DNA of 64,000 nucleotides from the NCBI GenBank assembly GCA_034359265.1, contig CP136896.1:7347501-7411500 (forward strand), read 5' to 3'. The notes beneath the pieces are model-generated. The model was not told the DNA's origin. It saw only the letters and a program-made list of their open reading frames with translations, and made no database searches. The position numbers were made by a program, and so were the translations under genes. Positions within the stretch are counted from its first letter, which is position 1. Each line of letters starts with the position of its first letter. The stretch comes from Canna indica (lineage: Eukaryota > Streptophyta > Magnoliopsida > Zingiberales > Cannaceae). Below are positions 20,486-32,300 of the stretch, in pieces.

Positions 20486-23400
20486 ATGTCGGGCGATCGA
20501 AGTTGGATGTACCGATGAATTCATCGTGGAGATATAACAGACGAATTTCGAGTAGGCGTAACTTACTTCTTAAATTTCGCCTACTCGAATCAAAAATTCC
20601 TCAGTGGTGATAAAATCTGATGTCCATACCGAAAATGTTCGAACAAAAGATTTTTGGATTGGGAAACTATCACAATGCATCTGTATACAAAAGAATTCAC
20701 ACCAAGATATTTTGTATGGAATTATCATGGGGAGTCACGTCAAGTTAGGACGTCGAGCAATCCTGTTGTCCAAACTCATGGTGAATCCTCTACTGTGGTT
20801 GTTTCTTCTTCCAATCCATCTAATCCTTATAGAACAATGATTCTGAATAGTCTTGGCGGACAATTATATTTAAATGACAATGTTGAGTCAGTGATTGAGA
20901 CAATACAGCTACCAGATACTACGACAATTGAAGTCACTGAAGAACAATCTGCGATACAGATTGAATTGTCGAATAAGGAGACTGTAAAATTTTATGAGAT
21001 GTTGAAAGCTGCCGATGAACCATTGTATGATAATTGTCCTAAATATACAAGATTTTCGGCAATGACACAACTCCTGAACATCAAGTCCGATTGTAATATC
21101 AGCGGGATTGCGTTTGATCAGATTGCAAGCTTTATCAATGGTATGCTATCTCCAAATAACAAGTTTAAGTCAATTTTTTATAAGACAAAAAAGTTGATGA
21201 GGAAATTAGGGCTTGAGTACGAAAAGATACACACGTGCCCAAATAACTGCATTTATATTATAAAGAAAATGCATAGTTGGAGCAATGCCTGGTATGTGAA
21301 TATCCTCGTTACAAGAAGAAGAAATCGGTCCGATAAAAAAATATCCCCTTTAAGGTGCTTCGGTATTTTCCACTGACACCGATGCTTCAAAGATTATTCA
21401 TGTCGAAAAAGACTGCCCTCTATATGAGTTGGCATGCAAGAAGTCGTGATGATACAGTAATGACTCATCCATCCGACAGTGAAGCATGGAAATATTTGGA
21501 TAGATGTTATCCTTCATTTGCTAGGGATACTAGAAATATCAGGTTGGGATTATACATGGATGGTTTTAATTTGTTTGATAATTCGGCGACTCTGTATTCA
21601 GTATCGCCAATGCTGTTAGCAGTTTATAATTTATCGCCCTCAATGTGTATGAAAGATAAATTTATCTATCTTTCGATGATTATTCCGGGTCCTAGGGGTC
21701 CTTTGAAAGAAATTGGCGTGTTTCTCCGACCCCTAATTGATGAACTGAAAATATTGTGAGCTGAGGGAGTTGTCACTTATAATTGTCTCCGAAAGCAAAA
21801 CTTCATTTACGAGTTACTATATTGTGGACAATCAATGATTTTTCGACCTACGGCATGTTGTTTGGTTGGAGCACGCATGGGCGACTCTCTTGTCCGTATT
21901 GCATGGAACACTCAAAAGCCTTCAATCTTGAGAACGATTGGAAAATTTCTTTCTTTGATTGTCATCGCCGGTTCCTACTGTCTAACCATCAATATCGAAG
22001 GAATCGTGATAAATTTACCAATGGTAGAATCGAAAGAGATGAGCCACCACCGATGTTGTCTGGTGAACAGATGTTAGCACGTGTTGAATTGCTTCCAGAT
22101 ATTACTTTTGGTTAGAATGTAAGAATTTCAGGCTTTGGTCAAACACATAACTAGGTGAAAAAATGTATCTTTTGGGAATTGTTGTATTAGAGTTCATTAC
22201 TGATTCGGCATAATTTAGACGTCATGCACATTGAAAAAAATGTGTTTGATAATATTTTTAACACTGCGATGGATATTCCCGGCAAAACTAAAGATAATGC
22301 GAAGGTTCAACATGATGTGAAAATACTTTATAAGAGACCTGAGTTAGAGTTGCAAGAGGTCAACGGACAACTTCATAAGCCAAAGACGCCACATGTGTTA
22401 AATAAACAACAAATGAAAGATATGTATCAATGGATCAAAGAACTCAAATTACCCGATGGATATGCCTCAAATTTATCTCGATGTGTGAACGTCGATGAAG
22501 GCAAAATATCAGGGGTGAAGAGCCACGATTGTCATGTATTCATGCAGAGATTGCTTCTGGTCGCGTTTCGAGATTATCTACATGATAAGATTTGGGGTCC
22601 GTTGACAGAATTAAGTATGTATTTCAGAAACATTTGTGCAAATATCCTTCGAGTCGAAGATATGTCAGCGCTTGAAAGTAATATTGTTGAAATCATATGC
22701 AAGCTGGAGCAGTTTTTCCCTTCTACATTTTTTGACTCGATGGCGCATCTACCGATACACTTGGCATACGAGGCACGAGTTGGTGGCCTTGTTCAATATC
22801 GATGAATGTACTTATTTGAAAAATACATGAATCGTCTGAAGAAAAAAGTAAAGAACACAGCTGCAGTTGAAGGTTCCATATTAGAAACTTCAAGAAATTT
22901 CAACATTCTACTCATTTTATTTTGAATCCACCATCAAGACAAGACTTAATCGTCTTCAACGGAACGACGACGGGGAAGCTCGACCATCAAACGAGGGATC
23001 TCGACCATCATATGGTTGTTTAAATATCTTTTGTTACCCTGGTCATGCTTTGGGTTCTCGTCTATCTCGATTCTTAATTAAACGACAAAGAGTACCATTT
23101 GACCTACTTGTATGTTTTACTAAATTGTCCAGAGATTAAAAAGTTTATTGAAATATTTGACGTTGAGATTGTGACAAAATACTCAATTTACAGCGATGAG
23201 GAATTAGAGAGATTACGCAATCATGAGTTCCCTAATTAGTTTCGAGCTTACTGTATAGAACACGGAGGCGAAATAGATAACCAAATATTTGAGTTTGCTA
23301 GCGGACCGGCACGACTTGTACAGTGTTATAACGGTTATTTTGTTAATGGATATAAATTTCACACACTTAAATATTTATCTACAAAGAATACTATGAATGC

Positions 23401-23998
23401 TGGTGTCTGTGTCAAAGGGACAACGTATGCTGAATGTGATGTTGACTTTTACGGACTGTTGGAAGAAGTCAAAGAATTGCAATTTTTCGGATGGAAATCA
23501 GTTGCCCTTTTTAAATGTCAGTGGTTCGATACAAGCGATAGGGGCATGAGAGTTCATCCAAAGTACGTATAAACTTGTCGAGGTCAATTACAAATCAAAA
23601 TTGGCTTCAAATGAGCCATTTATATTGGCATCTCAAGCTGAATAAGTATATTATGTGCAGTATTCGTATCGAAAGAAAGATAGGGCAGATTGGCGTATAG
23701 TCTGTAAGACTAAAGCTAGAGGAAAAATTGACCCGGTAGTTGGAGAAAATGAGCCAACATATGACTTCTATCAAGAAGAGGATCCTGCCGAAGTGGAGCG
23801 AGTTAGTCCAATACTCGAGGATGATGATACAGAGTTAGTTTAATTGGAAGTAGAATATATTGATGACGACGATAACCATCTTGAGGAAGAAGGACAGAAT
23901 GATGATGAGGGAGAAGAAGAAGAAGAATTTGAAGATTCTGATACAGAAGAATAAGAAGAAGAGTATTACACAGAAGATGATACTGACGATGACGAATA
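20486..23998 (+). pseudogene. TNP2-type CACTA transposase, multiply interrupted
   Basis: TNP2/TNPD-type proteins catalyse excision and integration of CACTA elements. The ATG at 20486 begins MSGDRSWMY, the start of the transposase-associated N-terminal domain. The HLYTKEFTPRYFVWNYHGE block follows near 20676, then the Tnp2 core: LRYFPLTPMLQRLFMS near 21358, the HPSDSEAWK block near 21466, WTINDF..YGM near 21826, MHIEKNVFDNIFN at 22224. A DUF4218-like block follows (VMQRLLLVAF region to LPIHLAYEARVGGLVQYR, 22540-22805). A DUF4216-like block lies near 23400-23560 and an acidic tail ends near 23998. Frame changes at about 21355 and 21780 and stops at 21757, 22113, 22803 and further downstream disable it. 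Confidence 0.88.
20547..20589. repeat. Perfect 12-bp inverted repeat with 19-bp loop
   Basis: ttcgagtaggcg at 20547-20558 is the exact complement of cgcctactcgaa at 20578-20589. It lies inside the N-terminal coding part of TNP2. It may be chance or a stem in the transcript. Confidence 0.6.
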
Positions 23999-24086
23999 AT
24001 TATAAATGTGAAGTATATATCTTCAATTATTAAATCTATCTATTAATCTATTATATATATACTAATTATATTCATATTTGACAGCT

Positions 24087-25804
24087 ATGGTTCGAGAAGT
24101 GCGTGCTCGATGAGGCATTCCACGTAGGACTACCCCCCGACGTTTACCACCTGCCACCCCTGTACCCGTCATCCCCCTACCTAATCCGACCACCTTTCCC
24201 CCATCTGATCTAGCCATCATTTCCTCACCTGATCCGGCCATCATTCCCCCACCTGATCCGTCCACCATCCCCCCAACTGATCTAGCCACCATCCCCCCAC
24301 CTCCAGCCATCATCCCTTTAGTCGATCCAAGCCCGTCGACATCGAGACGTAGGACACGAGGGCCTAATAGAATTCTCCCTCCGATAGCCAAGGGAGAGTC
24401 GCGCAGATTGGTTAGTGTGTGCGATAGAAGGTAAGTAGATGCATTAATTATTCCTTATAATTTATTTATAATTCCTCACAAGTATAATATAGAATTGTAC
24501 TATATTTGGTGCAGGTTTGAGCAGGAGGACGTCCCACGCATGATAGCAGGGACGATCCGAAAGTTTATGCACGGGGCGTGGCCTACATGGTCTCACGTGC
24601 CCCGTGAGCATATGAATTTACTATGGTGAGAGTTCTCGGTAAGTATGTTTATTAAATTAATATTAATGTTAAATATCGATCAGTAATAATAAATTTATTT
24701 TTTTGCAGGCTCATTATACATGGCCGAAGGACCAAACTCCTTTTGTGGAGAGTACATGGGAGCGTGTTGTCCGCGCTCGCTACAACGGGCTGCTTCAGCA
24801 TGCCCGTAAGATAGTGATGAGACAACTAGGGGCCACACAGATTGAACGAACTCGGGGACACGCCCTCGAGTGGATTCCTAGACCTGTATGGGACCAGATT
24901 GTTGAGCGATGGGACACGCTTGAGTGGCAGAGGTATCCCGGACAGCATCAAGAAACCGCATGTCAGGGGGGGACGACACGGGGGCGTGCCACACTGGTGG
25001 CGCCGTGTCTTTTGCAGTGCATGAGCGTCGTATGGTATGTATAATTTTCTTACTTTTAATTAAAATATTATATATTGTGTATAATTATAATAATGTATTT
25101 GTTTTCTAATGTAAGACGCGAGTTACGGAGGATGGCACCGTCCAACGCCCCTCGCTGATGCAGGTGTTTGAGCACACTCATTGTCGACGACGAGGAGTGG
25201 GGGACTAAGTCGATAGCAGGACCTCGATCATCATGGTAAGTATTTATGTCTATTTGATTTACACAATTTTTATTTATAATTTATATATATATATTATTTA
25301 AAATATAAACGCGTGTAGGAGACCTGCACAAGGACCGTGATCGAGCGCGGAGGCACGCCGGAGGAGTTTGACGCTGGTTTATGGGTAGAGGCCGCGGGTG
25401 GCTGGGAGCACGGCCGTGTTTATGGCTTTGCAGACAGTGGCCATGCACGCGCCGTGTTAGGGCCACTTGGGGCACCGACCCCTCCCGCTACGGGTGAGAG
25501 GCCCTCGACATCGCAGACGCAGGACCAGAGCCGAATAGTGGCCTTGGAGTCCAAGCTAACACAGTAAAGAGCAATGATAGAGGAGCAGAGACAAGCGATG
25601 GAGGAGCAGCGACATGCGATGGAGGAGCAGAGACGCACGAATGACGAGTTGAGATAGACGATGTAGAACATGCAAGCCCTCCTCACTCAGATTAGATCTC
25701 ACTCAGGCCTTCTACCGATGATGTCGCAGTCGTCGTCCTCCTCGACCCAGTCGACGCTCCCGACTCAGTCGTTGTCGACTACACCGCCTCCACCGCAGCC
25801 GTGA
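24087..25804 (+). pseudogene. Second CACTA gene, Transposase_24 (Ptta/En/Spm) family, broken
   Basis: En/Spm-type elements encode a second DNA-binding protein that recognises the subterminal repeats. From an ATG at 24087 the plus strand reads a Pro-rich N-terminus with (I)PPPDP-type repeats. Two intron-like gaps (around 24430-24510 and 24640-24705) separate it from WPTWSHVPREHMNLLW and HYTWPKDQTPFVESTWERVV, the core of the Transposase_24 family. Later segments are EEFDAGLWVEAAGGWEHGRV near 25360 and a Glu/Gln-rich coiled coil built on MEEQRHAMEEQRR near 25600, ending at TGA 25802-25804. In-frame stops occur early (after VRAR), within the coiled coil and elsewhere. Confidence 0.75.
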
Positions 25805-26214
25805 GATGTATGTTCGTGTATTTTGATTATATTTTGTCACTTGTTAGCCTTATGTGAGGCTTAGATACTTGATAGATATTTATACTTTACGTTTCATATT
25901 TTGATACTTGTTTGCCTCTGATTTGAGGCTTTTAGTTGTTTATATACTTATAGTTGTATATATGATATTTTGATACTTGTTTGTCTCCGGTTTGAGGCTT
26001 AGATTGATGATATTTAAGTAAAACTTATATAGTTGGTTGAAAATATATGTGTATGATATTTTATGGTTGTAATATGTAATTATAAATAGATTATAATGTA
26101 TAAATATTATTGTATACAAAAATTATCAAAATTTTAATTTTTTCAGTTACAAGATATAACTTCAGTCATGGTTTACCCACGGTTGCCCGTTACTAGGTCG
26201 TAGTTGAAAGCGTA

Positions 26215-26495
26215 TCGTAAATGACTGATGCCCTGGGCAGCACCAAATATCACAGTTGCTAATGATATCACCGACGACTAGCAGCCGCGACTGATGTGTT
26301 TAAATCAACGACAGCCGCTGTGTGCCGTCACTGATATGTTTAAGTCAGCGACACCTCAACGCGGATGTCATGGATGACTAGTTGTGACGGTAGAGGTCGA
26401 CCGTCACAACTTATCTGAGACGCGCACATCAGTGACCGCATTTTGCCACGGTTCGCACCGTCCGTGATAATCGTCACTGATGAATTCTAGTAGTG
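26215..26495. repeat. 3' subterminal repeat zone and TIR of the CACTA element
   Basis: The zone holds repeated words such as gtcactgat, cagcgaca and gaccgtcac in both orientations, ending in the complement of CACTACTAGAATTCATCAG. Confidence 0.75.
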
Positions 26496-29336
26496 TATTC
26501 TTCTCCTTATTCTTTTCCGTTGTTTACCTAAAGATTTAACTGATTGGCAATTTGAAATCATGATTTTCAATTAGAGGAAAAGTGTCTATCCATAGTGTAC
26601 GAATATTACATGTTGACAGCTTAAAATCCAATTTGGATTATTACATGTTGACAGCTTAAAATCCAGTGTAGCTTGATGATGTGGCTTATTTTATTTGCCA
26701 ATAAGTAATTATTTATTGACTTGTCAAACCGTTACAAGCAGTGGTATTTTTGGCCCAAAATTTGGACGGCGATGGTTTTTTTCAAAAAATAAAAAGTTTA
26801 AGGGTAATTTTGTACATTTTCTAATACTTTAGGGATAAATATGACCCAAAATTTGGATGACGAGGGCATTTTATGAAAAAAAAGTTTAAGAATAAATTTG
26901 TATCTTTTCGAATACTTTAGGGGCAAATATAGTCCTTATCATTGCCGCGTAAGCAACCGTTTGCTAACTTGTCAAACCGTTACATGCAGTGGCATTTTTG
27001 GTCCAAAATTTGGACGGCAATGGCATTTTTTTCTTAAAAAAAAAGTTCGAGAATAAATTTATACATTTTTGAATACTTTAAGGACAAATATGCCCTTATC
27101 CCCTTAATCAAACAACCCTCAAAAAGAAACATTAATCAAAATAAATAAAGAATTTTAACAAAATCTATATCTGAACTTTGTGATTTATTGACAAAATCAT
27201 AAATACTTTATGAATTTTTATACCCAGATTGCCCTCCCCATTTCTATTCATCTACTTAATTATAATTATATTGGTAGTTATAGAGACTTTAATCAAAGTC
27301 CTTAGCTACTTTTATATATTATTGCACATGAAATTTTAAATTTGACATGCTTGTGAAATTAGTAACACGTAACAATTTTAAAATGAGATGTAAATCGTAG
27401 TTATATTGACAGTTATGGACTTTGGTAAAAGTCTTCAACTATCAATATAGCTGTAATTAATATCATATTTTAAATATTTTGATTTGTTAAAGTTTACAAT
27501 ATGTAAAATTTAAAGTTTCCTAGCTATTAATTGTTAGATCTATTAATTTCATAAGTATATTAAATCTAAAATACATATATAAGCTATTAGGAATTTTGAT
27601 CGAAGTCCTAACTGTCAATATAAAGGACAATTTGGATATATTATTAAAAATATATGATTTTAACAAATACCACAAAAATTTGATGGTTTTTGCCAATATA
27701 CCATTATTATTTTTATGATGTTGCTAAAATTCTCATATAAATCAGCAACTTGTCAAAAAAAACTCTATTACCTCATCTGTATTTTATCTCAATTATCTTT
27801 TAAAAAATAACAATGATAATAATAAATTTGATTCGATCTTTCATACCTTGTAGAAGTATTGCATCTTTTTATGAAACATTTATCTTCAAGTGGGTGTTAA
27901 TTAATTCAACTAAGTAGCAGATCACGTAACTGCATTACGTTGTTGTGCCCATCCATTCCATTAAAGTACGAAGGCTTCACAATAGTTTTCGTACCATTAC
28001 TTATTTATCATTTCTAGTTAAAAATAATTATCGACAGATTTTAGTATTATAAATTTAAAAAGTTGGAGCATAAGTTGTCTAATCGAAATTTTGTCTAGCG
28101 AGGATTGTTGAATATTATGATGTGGCATTGATTGGATTGACAAACAGGCCAATAACACAAATTATAGACAAATTTAACAAGAATCTGGCAATACATAATA
28201 ACGATGAATTTAACAAGAAACCAAAATTGGATATTATACATCTGTGACGAACCCTATTATACATACATTTATTTGTTACAAATAAATGTTAGATTTAGCA
28301 ATTACCCTGTAAAGTTAGACACAATTACATTAGCTACACAAGAATACAACATCAACCATTGGACAAGTGATTTAGCGTGGAATAGCCAAATTGATTCAGA
28401 CATAGTCAGATAACAAATGCACAAATTTGAAGAAAACATTTGTCAATCTCCATAGATTTTCCTGTTTGTTTTATGCTACCGTCCGAATCCGCATACTCAA
28501 ACCATCAACTAGATATGTTAATGCATTCGAAAGGATAAAGCATATATCGTCTAAATAACTTTAGACCCCAAAGTCTCCAATGTATAATTACTAAATATAT
28601 AGATATATAACATATTAAAGGGAGCTAGATATATAACATATGTAACATTATAATTACTGCCACCATAAAAATATATAGATGTTAAATTAGTTCTAAAAGG
28701 AGCTAGATTTAACATGATACTTGATAATGACAAACATGGACAAAGATTGGTACAAAAGTTGACCAAGGAATTTATTTTTTTTATTTAAAAAAAGAATCTA
28801 CAAGGAGATCAGCACAGAGTATTAACAGCAATCTTTAGAAGATACAACTATATGTAATTTCTTCATTATAGGACATACACAATGCTACCTTTCTAACATC
28901 CAATTTTCCCTTTATTGGGTCAAAGGAAATGGCATTGCTTTTCAACTCTTTTGGGCACATTTTTGTTGTTAGATACATTTGCAAAGCTGTACAATATAAT
29001 GTAACCTGAAGAGAATATACCTTATGTGCAAAACATTTAACAACCTAAGTAATAAATGCATCATTATATTGTACATTAAGAAAAACAATAAAAGATCTTT
29101 CTGATAGCTCTATTATTAATTTTTTCCTTTAATCTTGCAATGAAGGCTTTTCTTTAAATAAATGCAAATAGCCACATCACGAATCACGATGCAAGATTTT
29201 CAGTTACGCGTACCTGAAAGAAAGTAACATGCAGAAAATGAGAGCACCAAACTTGACATTTACAAACACAAATAATAACTTTCTTACAGCTCAAGCAGTA
29301 TGTTTGATGCATCTATGATGAAGAACCGCGTTAGGT
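26496..29336. other. Intergenic stretch downstream of the FLY-type gene
   Basis: AT-rich DNA without a supported gene. It holds three dispersed tandem units (26716-27100), a 36-bp tandem duplication around ttacatgttgacagcttaaa (about 26606-26668) and a hairpin near 27392-27456. The 3' UTR of the minus-strand E3 ligase gene should lie just below 29337. Confidence 0.4.
26716..27100 (+). repeat. Three imperfect units of about 100-125 bp
   Basis: Units at about 26716-26842, 26849-26940 and 26974-27100 each contain ccaaaatttggayg, a run of A, agtttaagaataaattt-like DNA and gaatactttaggg. The first and third also share cttgtcaaaccgttac. They look like a locally duplicated remnant of an unknown element. 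Confidence 0.65.
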
Positions 29337-32300
29337 CTAAGCTGGGGGAAGTGAGCGCCTGCAAGTCGGGCATTCCATCTTTATATCCATCCATCTCTGC
29401 AAGCAGCCAGAGTGGAAACAATGATCACAAGGTGTCACCTACATACACAATTTGATCCGTTATTGTTCAGCAAGAAAGCAAGTACATGTGGATGTTATAT
29501 CTTGTGCATTATAACATTCAAGAAAGATATTTGCTGTTACCATATAGCCATTTGAATGCTGCATGAAGTCAATGGTATTCATGCAAATGACGCAATCTGT
29601 TGCTTGCGATGAATCATTCTCAAACTTTCTATAGTAGCAATATTTTTCAGGGAGGATCTGCCAATAGCCCAGAAAAGGAAATAACTCAAGATGTCTGACT
29701 AGCAATGATATCATGAAAGAAGAACAAGAAAATTCAGTTTTATTGTGTTTCTATCAGAATATGATGTGAGATAAATAACTCAAACCTGACGTGGAATGAA
29801 ACATCGGGATCCAAGATAATGCTGAAGTAGAAGAACTAAGGCTTGCAATCCCAAAAATAGTCCCAAATATATGCACCAATAGTTGTCAACCTCAATGCGC
29901 AAAAAGTTGCTAGGGCAACCAAATATGTAAAATGGTATAGCAAGGCGAGTGATAGTCATCCCAACTATATAGTATGGATGCAGGGGTTTTCTTGTGTCCC
30001 GAATAACATTAGTTATTATTTGGGGTATCCAAAATGAATACATAACAAGAAGAACAGGACGCAAGTAATTGTGCAACTGATATAGCACCAGAATACCTCC
30101 TAAAAGAATGCCATCTGCAAGTAGCAAACCTTGATTAAACAAGCAAGAAAATTACAATACAAATATAATACTAGAAATGTAAGTCAATGAATATGATACT
30201 AGCATTACATGAATCCATATCAATAAGTTTAAAATATGTATCTGATAGTAGAATAAATAAGGAAACCCCTTGTTTTTTCAACTTACCAGTGTTGAAATCC
30301 ATGTAATTGTCAATATATCATAAACTATATGTAAAGTTGTATTCAATTAATAAGGCTTCAAGGGTTATTATCATTAAGTTCAATTTAAACATTTTGGTCA
30401 GTGGTTTAGGCCTTCGAGGTTAATGGACTAGTTATCTCATCGAGCGACTTCTGACAAATGGTACGAGCAAACCTCCTAAGCATGATGAGGGAGTCTATCT
30501 AGTGGATCTGCTACTATGCTACGCCTCATGTGGTTTTGAACTATGTATTTGACTTAACTTGGGTCTATGTACATGAGGCTTTAACACGTGATTTAGTCCC
30601 ACATGGGAATCGATTAAAAATGCATTAATTAATAAGGTTTGGTGGGTATACTTCAGTTTAAACTAAGGTTTAAAATACCGCCCGAAACGGTATATACCGG
30701 CCGGTATATACCGGTTTTTGAGTTTCCCGGTATTCGATATACCCGGTTTTGAAAAAAACCGGGTATACTGTGTATACCGGGCGGTATATAGCGGTATGAT
30801 GCGATATACCGCCCGGTATGGGCGGTATATGCTCATACCGCCCGGTATGGGCGATACCGGGCGGTATGTCACCGCAATGCCGTTGGCGTTGCCAACGGCT
30901 CTGTGGCCGACAGCCCGACAGGGCTGTCGGCCACATGGGGAATCATACCGCCCGGTTTGGGCGGTATATATCAAATACCGCCCGATATCGGGCGGTATTT
31001 GATATATACCGCCCAAACCGGGCGGTATTACATACATACCGGGCGGTATACCGCCCGGTATGATCAATAGTGATCCCAAACGGCTATAGAGCCGTTTGGG
31101 ATACATTTGGGTTGTTTTGGGGCTATATAAAGCCCCCAAAACACCCTTCTTTCATCCTCACTCACCCCTCTAAACTCTCAATCTCTCAATCTCTCAATCT
31201 CTCTCTTTATTAATTTCTACGTCGAAATTCTATCGAAATGGCGCCGAAATCTCAACCCGACCCCGCATGGCAACACGGTACTCGGTTGGAGAAGGCTCAT
31301 CACTGGCAATGCCAGCACTGTAATATGATTTCACGTGGTGGAGGCATCACTCGATTGAAGCAACACTTGGCCGGAGGATATCCCGACGTCGTCAATTGCG
31401 CCAAAGTACCGCCCAAAGTCCGGAAGGTGTTCAAAGCGCAACTCAACAACAAGAAGGAGGAACGTCTTAAGACTGCAGCTCAACAAGCCGAGTTCGACCG
31501 ACGAGCTACCCAAGATGTCAGCGGTGGCCATTATGAGGCTCGAGGTGGCGATAACGACGAGGATCCGGAACTTGAATCCGGCATCCGAGCTTCATTGGAG
31601 CATGCAGAATTCGAACGAGAACGGATGTATTATCCCGGATCTCAATTCGAATATGGCGGCAGCAGTGGCAGCGGTGGGATAAGCAGCGTCGGCTCAACTT
31701 CGGCTGCCGGAGCAATGGACCGAAGCGGTCCAATTCCCTCCGGTCCTTATATTGGTCGGAGTTCTAGCATGAGAGCACCTCAAACTCAGAGCAGAGGAAG
31801 CAGCAGAGGAAGCAGCAGAGGAGGCCTTCGTGGATTCTTCACAAACCTCGGAGCAAGTGGTAGGAGAACTAATGTTGATATTTCTGATCTTGATCCCAGG
31901 GCATTTCCTCCTTCATCGGCAAAGCAACAACGCATAGACGATATGTACAGCAAGTCGAAGAAGTGGGAGTTGGGAAAAGCCATCTCCAAATGGTTCCACT
32001 TCAGCCGGATTCCCGCAAATGCAGCCAACAACCCGTACTACCGAACTATGGTGTCTACCATCCAAAAGGTAGGCCCAGGTATTACCCCTCCAACTCCGTA
32101 TGAAATTTCAGGACCTTTCCTTGAAGAAGAGGTCAAGGAAATAAATCAATGGATCGACAGAATCAAGCGGCAATGGGGGGATTACGGATGCACTTTGATG
32201 TGCGATAGTTGGACCGGTCCAACCCGAATGAGCATCATCAACTTCCTCATTTATTGCAACAGAAGGGTTATCTATCACAAGTCGGTGAACGCATCCGATG

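Larger units (their letters stand above)
19071..26495 (+). mobile_element. Full-length CACTA (En/Spm) element, 7.4 kb, with TAT target duplication
   Basis: The left end is CACTACTGGAATAGTGGC (19071) and the complement of the right end is CACTACTAGAATTCATCAG (26495). A perfect 3-bp duplication TAT flanks both ends (19068-19070 and 26496-26498). Between them are a 5' subterminal array, a TNP2-type gene, a second gene of the Transposase_24 type and a 3' subterminal array. This is the standard autonomous CACTA plan. Both genes are broken by stops and frameshifts, so the copy is defective. It is a different subfamily from the CACTA at 1-1451, because their subterminal words differ, but the transposase middle is clearly homologous. 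Confidence 0.92.

Noticed and set aside
30664..31080. Possible rDNA spacer or satellite because of dense GC repeats
   Set aside because: The TIR, 8-bp duplication and adjacent transposase show that it is the subterminal region of a hAT element.
30670..31139. Open frames on both strands rich in Arg, Tyr, Gly and Pro
   Set aside because: They arise from the palindromic ataccgcc/ggcggtat array at the hAT end; no start context or homology.
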